Source of the DNA: Pseudomonas sp. GD04019
Lineage (GTDB): Bacteria; Pseudomonadota; Gammaproteobacteria; Pseudomonadales; Pseudomonadaceae
Assembly: GCF_029837695.1 (NCBI RefSeq)
Contig: NZ_JAOEEA010000003.1
Location: 248,001 to 312,000, forward strand
Reading direction: 5' to 3'
Length of the DNA stretch: 64,000 nt
The notes under the pieces were generated by a model. It was not told the DNA's origin and ran no database searches. It saw only the letters and a program-made list of their open reading frames with translations. The position numbers were made by a program, and so were the translations under genes. Below, piece by piece: positions 25,150 to 33,115 of this stretch. The stretch's first letter is position 1. Every line of letters begins with the position of its first letter.

Positions 25150-26504
25150 AAAGGGTCTCATTAACCTCAGCACAGTTTAAGTATGTTTTCTCAATCACTC
25201 CGGATGGAGTGCCTCAGACATTGCCTGCTAACAATATTCCGATGCTGCATTGGCCAGATGGTTCTTGGTGCTATGAAGCCAACTCTTTTTTATTCAATAA
25301 ATTCGAACAAGGCCTTTCTAGGATTGGTCGCGGATCAACACTACACACTTACGCCACCCAGCTTTGCCACATAATCAGGTACTGTTACGCTAACAAAGTT
25401 GACTTTATCCAATTATCCGACTCACGCTTTCGATCTTTCATAAGCTCCCTGAAGGGCGAGAAGACAAACACAAATGAGCCAGCACGCTCCCTAACTGCGG
25501 TACTGGCAATTGGAAGATTGACGCTCGACTTCCTTGACCATGTAGGACGCATGCATGGCCATGACTCAATGTTAGGTATTGATGGTCAAATAAGAGCTGT
25601 TAAAAAGAAAGCAATAATTAAAATCGAAGACAGCCCCAATACAATATCCAGATATTACTGGCACCATCAAGCACTTCCGAGACCTATCGCTTCTAATGAG
25701 AGAGATGCTATACGTCAACAGGCAATCGATTCCCTCACTGAAGCTGCCACTAACGCTAAGACGTCTCTATTCATTCGCAGGCGCAGATACATACTAATAA
25801 GAGTACTAGAGATTACGGGAGGCCGTAGAGAGGAAGTCCTAAATCTAACGGTTGAATCTGTGCGAGCAGCATACAAGATGGAGCATCCGAGCTTACGCCT
25901 AATAACAGTAAAGCAAGGCGGCAATACCGTAGTAGAGCGCATGATCCCTATTTCTAAACAGGACTGTGAATTCCTCTTAGACTTTGTTGAAAAATCTCGG
26001 ATGCTGATTATTCAAAAGACAATAGGAAAGCACCATGACCATGGATTTGTTTTCATTAGCCAAAGAACTGGCCAACGGTTTGCCACTAATACCATTACTC
26101 AAGAATTATCTAATCTCAAAGCTTTAGCCAAAATCAGGTCTAAAGCTCACGCCCACATGTTCCGCCATAGATTCATCACGAAGCTTTTCATTAGCTACAT
26201 TCAGCACTACTGCCTAGTAAATAAAGATGATTTCAGGCGTAGACTTCTTGATACTGACTACCTGAAACGCAAGGTAATGGAACTCACGGGGCATAAGCGC
26301 ATTGCCTCCCTTGAAAGATACATTGACCCTGCATTTGATGAATTTTTCGAGCTCCAAAAAGCAGCTGAAATACTAGTCGCAAAGAAAGACGATTCAGCAA
26401 GCGCTGATCTGATTCAGAAGCTGATTAGTGGAGTCCAGATCGGTCAGTCAAAGGAGCAAACCCTTGCTGATCTTCGTTTGCTCGAAGCGATCAACAAGAA
26501 CTGA
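25146..26504 (+). CDS. tyrosine recombinase (integrase)
   Basis: A 452-residue recombinase with the complete catalytic set visible: GGRREE (R227/R228), HMFRHRF (H337, R340), LTGHKR (H383) and ERYI (Y392). The N-terminal ~170 residues would be the core-binding domain. It is the last gene of the four-gene operon and the nearest to the junction with comM, about 130 bases away. It is the best candidate for the strand-transfer enzyme that put the island into comM. Confidence 0.9.
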   Translation: MKRVSLTSAQFKYVFSITPDGVPQTLPANNIPMLHWPDGSWCYEANSFLFNKFEQGLSRIGRGSTLHTYATQLCHIIRYCYANKVDFIQLSDSRFRSFISSLKGEKTNTNEPARSLTAVLAIGRLTLDFLDHVGRMHGHDSMLGIDGQIRAVKKKAIIKIEDSPNTISRYYWHHQALPRPIASNERDAIRQQAIDSLTEAATNAKTSLFIRRRRYILIRVLEITGGRREEVLNLTVESVRAAYKMEHPSLRLITVKQGGNTVVERMIPISKQDCEFLLDFVEKSRMLIIQKTIGKHHDHGFVFISQRTGQRFATNTITQELSNLKALAKIRSKAHAHMFRHRFITKLFISYIQHYCLVNKDDFRRRLLDTDYLKRKVMELTGHKRIASLERYIDPAFDEFFELQKAAEILVAKKDDSASADLIQKLISGVQIGQSKEQTLADLRLLEAINKN

Positions 26505-26586
26505 CCACCACTCGCATTCCTATCAATAGCCCTTTCCTTTCCCCAATCAGGTTGTAGGCTGCATGCTGCCTAACGCTTGCCCTCAG

Positions 26587-26616
26587 CACGTGGCTACTGA
26601 CAACTTTCAGTACGTG
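26587..26616. repeat. imperfect inverted repeat at the island end
   Basis: CACGT (26587-26591) and ACTGA (26596-26600) are mirrored by TCAGT (26607-26611) and ACGTG (26612-26616), with four extra bases in the left arm. It lies about 18 bases inside the junction with comM, where recombinase binding arms are expected. The left-end copy is outside the window, so the att site cannot be defined. Confidence 0.45.
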
Positions 26617-26634
26617 CCATGCAAAAAAGCAAAA

Positions 26635-27224
26635 TGCCGGAGTTCGACAGGAAGGTTCTGGAGGTGCTGCGCGAACCGCTGGAGAGCGGACAGATCGTCA
26701 TCGCCCGGGCCCGCGACAAGGTGCGCTTCCCCGCGCGCTTCCAGCTGGTGGCGGCGATGAACCCCTGCCCCTGCGGCTACCTGGGCGACCCCGGCGGGCG
26801 TTGCCGATGCTCGCCGGACCAGGTGCAGCGCTACCGCGCCAAGCTGTCCGGACCGCTGCTCGATCGCATCGACCTGCACCTTACGGTGGCGCGCGAGAGC
26901 ACCAGTCTGCAGGCATCGGCGCAGCCGGGCGAAGACAGCGCCAGCGTCGCCGGCCGGGTCGCCCTGGCGCGGCAACGGCAGCTCCAACGCCAGGGCTGCG
27001 CCAACGCCTTTCTCGACCTGCCCGGCCTGCGCCGCCATTGCGCGCTGGCGGAGCAGGACCAGTACTGGCTGGAACAGGCCTGCGAACGCCTCAACCTGTC
27101 ACTACGCGCCGCCCACCGCCTGCTCAAGGTGGCCCGCACCCTGGCAGACCTGGAACAGGCCGAGCAGATCGCTCGTCCGCATCTGGCTGAGGCCCTGCAG
27201 TATCGACCCAGTGCCGCGTGCTGA
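26635..27224 (+). pseudogene. comM: comM (yifB), 3' part only, cut by the island
   Basis: About 196 residues match the C-terminal part of ComM/YifB, the Mg-chelatase-like AAA+ helicase of natural transformation: PEFDRKVLEVLREPLESG, FQLVAAMNPCPCGYLG, CSPDQVQRYRAKLSGPLLDR and IDLHLTV. A whole ComM is about 500 residues. The match starts abruptly at PEFDR (normally preceded by EL); everything upstream is island DNA. A spurious start (ATG 26619) lies in the island. The missing 5' part is probably beyond the island's left end, outside the window. comM is a known insertion target (for example AbaR islands of Acinetobacter). Confidence 0.9.
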
Positions 27225-27348
27225 AGCGCCATCGATCCAATAAAGACATTGCCTAAACCTCATCAAGAGAAAAAACCTATCAATCCGTGCTAGAATGGCC
27301 AGCCTTCCGCCCTTGGCGGCCCATCCGATAACAAGGAGAGCTAGCTCA

Positions 27349-29316
27349 ATGGAGGCATCTTCGTCTTCGCTCAACCGGCCCGTATTCTTCACCTCGGCCA
27401 CCCTCATCCTCGCCCTGGTGCTGTACAGCGTGCTGTTCCAAGCCCAGGCACAAAACCAGTTCGCCCTGCTGCAGACCTGGATCCTCGATAAGGCCAGCTG
27501 GTTCTACGTTCTCACCGTCGCCCTGATCCTGATCTGCTGCATCTATCTGGCCGTGAGCCGCTACGGCGACCTCAAGCTCGGTCCCGACCACAGCCAGCCC
27601 CAGTACCGCAATACCACCTGGTTCGCCATGCTGTTCTCCGCCGGCATGGGCATCGGCCTGATGTTCTTCGGTGTGGCCGAGCCGCTGATGCACTTCACCG
27701 CACCGCCAGTGGGCGAGGCCGGCACCGTGCAGGCGGCTCGCGAGGCAATGAAGCTGACCTTCTTCCACTGGGGCCTGCATGCCTGGGCGATCTACGCGAT
27801 AGTCGCCCTGATCCTGGCCTTTTTCTGCTTCCGCCATAACCTGCCGCTGACCCTGCGCTCGGCGCTCTACCCGCTGATCGGCGAACGCATCTACGGCCCC
27901 ATCGGCCATGCGGTGGATATCTTTGCCATTCTCGGCACGGTGTTCGGCGTGGCCACGTCCCTGGGCTATGGCGTGCTGCAGATCAACAGCGGCTTTCATC
28001 ATCTGTTCGGTCTGCCGGTGAACAGCGCGGTGCAGGTCGCCCTGATCGCCGGCATCTGCCTGCTGGCCACCCTGTCGGTGGCCAGCGGCCTGAACAAGGG
28101 CATCCGCATTCTCTCCGAACTGAACCTGACGCTGGCGGTGCTGTTGCTGCTGTTCGTCCTGGCGCTGGGGCCGACAGTATTCCTGCTCAAGACCTTCGTG
28201 CAGAACAGCGGCGCCTACCTGTCGGAGATCGTCAGCAAGACCTTCAACCTCTACGCCTACCAGCCGACCGAGTGGATTGGCGGCTGGACCTTGCTCTACT
28301 GGGGCTGGTGGCTGTCCTGGTCGCCCTTCGTCGGCCTGTTCATCGCGCGTATCTCGCGCGGCCGCACCATCCGCGAGTTCATCTGCGGCGTACTGTTCGT
28401 TCCCGCCGGCTTCACTCTGCTATGGATGACCGTGTTTGGCGACAGCGCCATCCACATGGTGCTTAACGAGGGCCTGAGCAGTCTGGCCGAAACGGTCAGT
28501 GTGGACAGCTCGCTGGCGCTGTTCGCCTTCCTCGAGCACTTCCCCTTCAGCAGCCTGCTGTCGCTGATAGCGGTGGCCATGGTGGTGGTGTTCTTCGTCA
28601 CCTCGGCCGACTCCGGTGCGCTGGTGGTGGACATGCTGGCTTCTGGCGGGCGCACCAATACGCCATTGTGGCAGCGCCTGTTCTGGTCGCTGCTGATCGG
28701 CGTGGTGGCCATCGCCCTGCTCCTGGCCGACGGCCTCAAGGCCCTGCAGACGGCGACCATCGCCAGTGCCCTGCCCTTCTCCGTCGTCCTGCTCGCCGCC
28801 ATGTGGGGCCTGCTGCGCGCCCTTCATCTGGATGCCACCAAGCGCGGCATCCGCTTCCAGGCGCTGGCCAGTTCACGGCAGAGCGGGCGCCAGCACGGTG
28901 GCTGGGAGCGCCGCCTGCGCAATCTGGTGATGTTCCCGCGGCGCGCCCATGTCACGCGCTTTATCGCCGATGTGGTGCAACCAGCCTGCCAGGCGGTGGC
29001 TGAAGAGCTGCGCAAGCAGGGGCTGGCGGCCAGCGTGAACGGTGGCGAAGAAGGTCGCGTGCGCCTTGAGGTGGCCCACGGCAGCGAGACGGACTTCAGC
29101 TACGAGGTGCGCCCACGCGCCTTCGTCCAGCCCAGCTTCGCCCTGCGCGACACGGCCGACGACGGCAACGAGGAGCGCAAGTACTTCCGCGCCGAGGTCC
29201 ACCTGCGCGAGGGCGGCCAGGACTACGACGTAATGGGCTGGGGCCGCGACGAGGTGATCGGCGACATCCTCGACCAGTACGAGAAGCACATGCATTACCT
29301 GCACATGGTGCGCTGA
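27349..29316 (+). CDS. betT: BCCT-family choline/betaine transporter (BetT-like)
   Basis: A 655-residue inner-membrane transporter with about 12 membrane segments and the BCCT signature (WTLLYWGWWLSWSPFVGLFI, then ARISRGRTIREFI). An early GMGIGLMFFGVAEPL is also typical. The long C-terminal cytoplasmic tail (~150 residues) is the type that confers osmotic control in BetT. GGAG lies upstream of the ATG at 27349, which is preferred over earlier in-frame codons. It imports choline with protons. In P. aeruginosa a BCCT gene also follows comM (from memory). It ends at a shared terminator. Confidence 0.9.
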   Translation: MEASSSSLNRPVFFTSATLILALVLYSVLFQAQAQNQFALLQTWILDKASWFYVLTVALILICCIYLAVSRYGDLKLGPDHSQPQYRNTTWFAMLFSAGMGIGLMFFGVAEPLMHFTAPPVGEAGTVQAAREAMKLTFFHWGLHAWAIYAIVALILAFFCFRHNLPLTLRSALYPLIGERIYGPIGHAVDIFAILGTVFGVATSLGYGVLQINSGFHHLFGLPVNSAVQVALIAGICLLATLSVASGLNKGIRILSELNLTLAVLLLLFVLALGPTVFLLKTFVQNSGAYLSEIVSKTFNLYAYQPTEWIGGWTLLYWGWWLSWSPFVGLFIARISRGRTIREFICGVLFVPAGFTLLWMTVFGDSAIHMVLNEGLSSLAETVSVDSSLALFAFLEHFPFSSLLSLIAVAMVVVFFVTSADSGALVVDMLASGGRTNTPLWQRLFWSLLIGVVAIALLLADGLKALQTATIASALPFSVVLLAAMWGLLRALHLDATKRGIRFQALASSRQSGRQHGGWERRLRNLVMFPRRAHVTRFIADVVQPACQAVAEELRKQGLAASVNGGEEGRVRLEVAHGSETDFSYEVRPRAFVQPSFALRDTADDGNEERKYFRAEVHLREGGQDYDVMGWGRDEVIGDILDQYEKHMHYLHMVR

Positions 29317-29320
29317 AACA

Positions 29321-29346
29321 AAAAAGCCCGGCATCTGCCGGGCTTT
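29321..29346. terminator. bidirectional intrinsic terminator between betT and puuD-like gene
   Basis: AAAAAGCCCGGC (29321-29332), loop ATCT, GCCGGGCTTT to 29346: a strong stem with A/T flanks serving the convergent betT and puuD-like transcripts. Confidence 0.85.
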
Positions 29347-29366
29347 GCATGCGTGTGGAACAGCGC

Positions 29367-30170
29367 TCAGCCAGCCAGATCGAAGCTGACGCCAGCCTGG
29401 CGCTGGCGGCAGGCTTCGCCGAAGGCCTCGAAGATCTTCACCGAATCCGGGTTCTGCGCGGCCTGCCATTCCGGGTGCCACTGCACGGCGAACAGGAAGG
29501 GTGACAGGCTCGGCGCATGGACCGCCTCGACCAGGCCGTCCTCGGCGTGGGCCAGCGGCTCCAGGCCCTTGCCCAGGCTTTTCACACCCTGACCATGCAG
29601 GGAGTTGACGCCGATCTCCTCGCCGCCCAGCACCTTGGCCAGCCAGCTGCCGGACTCGATGCGCACCTTGTGCGCCTCGGAGTACTGCACCGCCACCGGG
29701 TCGTCGGTGTTCTCGCGATGGTCGTTGAAGCCCGGCTCGGCGTAGAGCTTCTGGTACATGTCGCCGCCCAGGGCCACGTTGATTTCCTGCATGCCGCGGC
29801 AGATGCCGAAGATCGGCAGACCGCGAGCGATGGCGGCTTTGATCAGCGGCAGGTCGAACAGATCACGGTCGCGGTCCTGGCCCTTCTCCGGGGTGAGGTT
29901 CTCCTGACCGTAGAGAGTGGGGTCGATGTTCGAGCCCGCGCCGGTGAGGTACACACCGTCGGCCATGTCGAGATACTGCTCGAGGTCTTCGGTACCGCAG
30001 CAGGTGGGCACCAGCACCGGTACGCAGCCGGCGATCTCCACCAGCGGCACGATGTATTTGTGGGTCATCACCTGATAGTCGTGGCCCTTGCGCTCCTGGG
30101 CGCCCATGGACATCAACACGACGGGTTTGCGTTTGGCAGAAGGGGTCTTTGCGCTCTTGTTGTTGGACAT
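29367..30170 (-). CDS. puuD: class I glutamine amidotransferase-like hydrolase (gamma-glutamyl-GABA hydrolase family)
   Basis: A 267-residue peptidase C26 family enzyme. The nucleophile Cys lies in IFGICRGMQEIN and the His in AVQWHPEWQ, giving the Cys-His-Glu triad. PuuD releases GABA from gamma-glutamyl-GABA in putrescine breakdown, which fits the puuB-like oxidase and aldehyde dehydrogenase genes further along. AAGGTG upstream of the ATG at 30170 is the ribosome binding site. A perfect 16-bp palindrome sits 13 bases upstream of the start. Assignment to PuuD rather than another C26 hydrolase is moderate. Confidence 0.8.
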   Translation of the reverse strand: MSNNKSAKTPSAKRKPVVLMSMGAQERKGHDYQVMTHKYIVPLVEIAGCVPVLVPTCCGTEDLEQYLDMADGVYLTGAGSNIDPTLYGQENLTPEKGQDRDRDLFDLPLIKAAIARGLPIFGICRGMQEINVALGGDMYQKLYAEPGFNDHRENTDDPVAVQYSEAHKVRIESGSWLAKVLGGEEIGVNSLHGQGVKSLGKGLEPLAHAEDGLVEAVHAPSLSPFLFAVQWHPEWQAAQNPDSVKIFEAFGEACRQRQAGVSFDLAG

Positions 30171-30182
30171 ACGTCACCTTGG

Positions 30183-30198
30183 GGCAGATCGATCTGCC
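30183..30198. promoter_or_regulatory. 16-bp palindrome in the puuD-like leader
   Basis: GGCAGATCGATCTGCC is a perfect palindrome centred ~20 bases upstream of the puuD-like start. It could be an operator or an mRNA hairpin next to the ribosome binding site. The rest of 30199-30543 (345 bases up to the LysR gene end) holds no gene I can support. It includes a TTGACA on the minus strand near 30371 that may belong to a promoter for the hydrolase. Confidence 0.45.
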
Positions 30199-30543
30199 GT
30201 TGCTGTGCAGGTGGGTCGGGAGATCGACGCGCTACCTGTTTGGCACGGTTCCGTCTGTCGGCGGCGTAACTGGGGCCTCGCCTGGAGGCATGGGAGTGGG
30301 AGGTAACGAACCTTCCGCGACGGCCGCATAACAGACGAACCGCCAGCACAGTCTCTCCAGGCCCGTAAAATATGTCAAACAAATCTTATCGAGAACGTTT
30401 AAGAATCAGATCGGCATATCGGCTCGCAGGCGCCAATATTCGGCGCATAAGGCCATCAGCGCTTTTCTCTATCCGCCGCAAAGGTCCATTATTTTTTACG
30501 CAAACCGATTGAAATCCTGAAAGACCGCCAAAGCCAGGCGGCA

Positions 30544-31470
30544 TCAGGGTTTGATCCACTGCACCGGCGGCAGGCGCATCTGCGCCACCTCGGCGAGGAG
30601 GAAATCGCGCAGGCGCCACAGGCGCTCCTCGCCGCGCCGGCCACGTGGCCAGACCAGGTGATAGCTGTCGCCACTGGCCACCGCGCTGGGCCAGGGCAGG
30701 CCGAGGCGGCCCTGCTCGACATCCTCGGCGACCATCACCAGATCGCCGATGGACACCCCGTAGCCACGCGCCGCCGCCACTATGCCCAGCTCCAGGGTGT
30801 CGAACACCTGGCCGCCCCTGAGCGGCACCCGCTCCTCCAGGCCCATGGCCTGCACCCAGCGCCGCCAGTCGCGGCGGTCCGGGGTCGGATGCAGCAGTTC
30901 CGCGGCCTGCAGGCGCTCCAACGCCCAGGGCCCATCGGCGGCGGCCTCCGGCGCGCAGACCGGGATCAGCCATTCGGCGAACAGCTCGACGCTCTCCCAC
31001 TCGGCGGGGAAGGCACCGCCGCTGCTGAGCAGCACGGCGCAATCGAAGGGCTCCTGGTGGAAATCGACCTTGTCCACGTCCATCCAGGCGCTGGTCAGTT
31101 GCACCTCGATATCGGCATTGCGCTGACGGAAGCGCGACAGCCGCGCCAGCAGCCAGCGCATGGTCAGGGTCGAGGGCGCCTTCAGACGCAGGGTGGCATC
31201 GTCGGCGCTCAGCGCGGTGCAGGCCCGCTCCAGCGCATCGAAACCATCGCGCACGCCCGGCAGCAGCAGGCGCGCACTCTCGCTCAGGCGCAGATGACGG
31301 CCGGCGCGCTCGAACAGGCGGCAGCCGAAGTGGTCCTCCAGGGTGCGGATATGCCGGCTCACCGCACTCTGGGTGATGGCCAGCTCCTCGGCGGCGCGGG
31401 TGAAGGAGGCGTGCCGGGCGGCGGCCTCGAAGGCGCGCAGGGCATAGAGCGGGGGCAGGCGGCGGCCCAT
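30544..31470 (-). CDS. LysR-family transcriptional regulator (GcvA-like)
   Basis: A 308-residue LysR regulator: winged HTH at residues 5-65 (LYALRAFEAAARHASFTRAA, then ITQSAVSRHIRTLEDHFGCR) and a substrate-binding-type effector domain. The PPLYALRAFEAAARH start is characteristic of the GcvA subgroup. It is divergent from the MATE transporter gene 139 bases away, whose expression it may control. The effector is unknown. Confidence 0.88.
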   Translation of the reverse strand: MGRRLPPLYALRAFEAAARHASFTRAAEELAITQSAVSRHIRTLEDHFGCRLFERAGRHLRLSESARLLLPGVRDGFDALERACTALSADDATLRLKAPSTLTMRWLLARLSRFRQRNADIEVQLTSAWMDVDKVDFHQEPFDCAVLLSSGGAFPAEWESVELFAEWLIPVCAPEAAADGPWALERLQAAELLHPTPDRRDWRRWVQAMGLEERVPLRGGQVFDTLELGIVAAARGYGVSIGDLVMVAEDVEQGRLGLPWPSAVASGDSYHLVWPRGRRGEERLWRLRDFLLAEVAQMRLPPVQWIKP

Positions 31471-31608
31471 GGTGATTACCTATGAGTATTAGTCATGCCA
31501 GGCATCGCTTTTTTCCCTTTGTGCGACGGCGGCTGGCTCCGGAGAATGGCAGCATTCTCGGCTCGCCCGATTCTAGCGGACAAGCCCTTTTACTGAGCCA
31601 GACTCATC

Positions 31609-32994
31609 ATGCCGCACGCCGTCCGCAATGAACTCATCGCCCTCTTCCGCCTCGCCGGCCCGCTGATCGCCGCGCAGCTGGCTCATGTGCTGATGGTATT
31701 CACCGACACCCTGATGATGGGCAAGCTGGGCCCAGCGGAACTGGCCGCCGGCGGCCTGGGCGCGGCCAGCTACTCGTTCATCTCGATCTTCTGTGTCGGC
31801 GTGCTGGCCGCGGTGGGCAACCTGATCGCCATCCGCCACGGTGCCGGCGACACCGCCGGGGTCACCCGCCTGGCGCAGAACGGTCTGTGGCTGGCCTGGG
31901 GTCTGGCCCTGGCGTGTGGCCTGCTGCTGTGGAACCTCGGCCCGCTGCTGGCCCAGTTCGGTCAGGAAGCCCACAACATCGAAGGCGCCATGCAGTTCCT
32001 CTCCACCCTGGTGTTCGCCCTGCCCGGCTACCTCGGCTTCATGGCCCTGCGCGGCTTCCCGGCGGCCATCGGCCGGCCGGGGCCGGTGATGGCCATCAGC
32101 ATCGGCGGCGCGCTGGCCAACTTCGCTCTCAACTACGTGCTGATTCACGGCTGGTTCGGCCTGCCCAAGCTCGGCCTGGCCGGCATCGGTCTGGTCACTG
32201 CGGTGGTGGCCAACGTGATGACCCTGCTGCTGTTCATTCATCTGCTGCGTCATCCGGCCTACGCCGCCTACCCGCTGCGCCAGGGCTTGCTGCAACCGCG
32301 CCTGGCCGAGCTGAAGGAACTGCTGCGCCTGGGCCTGCCGATCGGCGGCACCTATGCGGTGGAATCCGGCATGTTCGCCTTCGCCGCCCTGTGCATGGGC
32401 GCCATCGGCAGCCACGCGCTAGCCGCGCACCAGGTGGCGATCATGTCGGTGTACGTGGCGTTCATGGTGCCGGTAGGCATTTCCTACGCCACCACTTTCC
32501 GCATCGGCCAGCACTATGGCGCCGGACGCCTGCTCGAGGCGCGCCGGGCCGGACGCCTGGGCATCGGCAGTGGCGCCGTGCTGATGCTCGGCTTCGCCCT
32601 GCTGTTCTGGCTGCTGCCGGAGCAGGTGGTGGGCCTGTTCCTCGACCGCCACGACCCGCAGTTCGCCGCCGTGGTGGCCATGGCCGTGAGCCTGCTGGCG
32701 GTGGCCGCGGTATTCGAGCTGTTCGACGGCATCCAGACCATCGCCATGGGCGCGATCCGCGGCCTCAAGGACGGCAAGACCACCCTGCTGGTGGGCATCG
32801 GCTGCTACTGGGTGATCGGCATTCCGCTGGCCTGGGCGCTGGCCTTCCCGCTGGGCTGGGGCGCCGAGGGCGTATGGTGGGGTCTGGCTGGTGGCCTGGC
32901 CTGTGCGGCGGTGGGGCTGACCCTGGGCTTCGAATGGAAGATGGGCCGTATGCTGCGGCCGCAGTCGGTAGCGGTAGAGGCCTGTCTGTCGTAG
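31609..32994 (+). CDS. norM: MATE-family multidrug efflux transporter (NorM-like)
   Basis: A 461-residue inner-membrane protein with about 12 membrane segments in two repeats. The N-terminus RLAGPLIAAQLAHVLMVFTD, followed by TLMMGKLGPAELAAGGLG, is the MATE signature of the NorM branch. It exports drugs and dyes in exchange for Na+ or H+. It begins 139 bases from the divergent LysR gene. A Pseudomonas REP-like repeat overlaps its stop. Confidence 0.9.
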   Translation: MPHAVRNELIALFRLAGPLIAAQLAHVLMVFTDTLMMGKLGPAELAAGGLGAASYSFISIFCVGVLAAVGNLIAIRHGAGDTAGVTRLAQNGLWLAWGLALACGLLLWNLGPLLAQFGQEAHNIEGAMQFLSTLVFALPGYLGFMALRGFPAAIGRPGPVMAISIGGALANFALNYVLIHGWFGLPKLGLAGIGLVTAVVANVMTLLLFIHLLRHPAYAAYPLRQGLLQPRLAELKELLRLGLPIGGTYAVESGMFAFAALCMGAIGSHALAAHQVAIMSVYVAFMVPVGISYATTFRIGQHYGAGRLLEARRAGRLGIGSGAVLMLGFALLFWLLPEQVVGLFLDRHDPQFAAVVAMAVSLLAVAAVFELFDGIQTIAMGAIRGLKDGKTTLLVGIGCYWVIGIPLAWALAFPLGWGAEGVWWGLAGGLACAAVGLTLGFEWKMGRMLRPQSVAVEACLS

Positions 32995-33014
32995 CCCGGA
33001 TGCCATCCGGGAGA
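32991..33014. repeat. REP-like repeat (GTAGCCCGGAT...ATCCGGG)
   Basis: GTAGCCCGGATGCCATCCGG overlaps the norM stop codon. CCCGGAT pairs with ATCCGGG. This is a common REP form in Pseudomonas genomes and may stabilise the mRNA 3' end. Confidence 0.65.
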
Positions 33015-33057
33015 GGAAATGGGCAGCCCGCGTCGAGGTGAGAGCTGCCGGCTCAGT

Positions 33058-33092
33058 CCCTCACCCTAGCCCTCTCCCGGGGGAGAGGGAAT
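33058..33092. repeat. dispersed intergenic repeat (CCCTCACCC...GGGAGAGGG)
   Basis: CCCTCTCCC and GGGAGAGGG form a hairpin inside a motif seen between many genes of Pseudomonas and relatives. It lies between the convergent norM and GGDEF/EAL genes and may terminate both. Confidence 0.55.
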
Positions 33093-33115
33093 GGTGCAAC
33101 GCGCGACGCCGCAGC

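Noticed and set aside
26619..27224. Short complete gene starting at ATG 26619
   Set aside because: The first five codons are island sequence; the rest is the C-terminal part of ComM without its Walker A region, so it is a truncated remnant.
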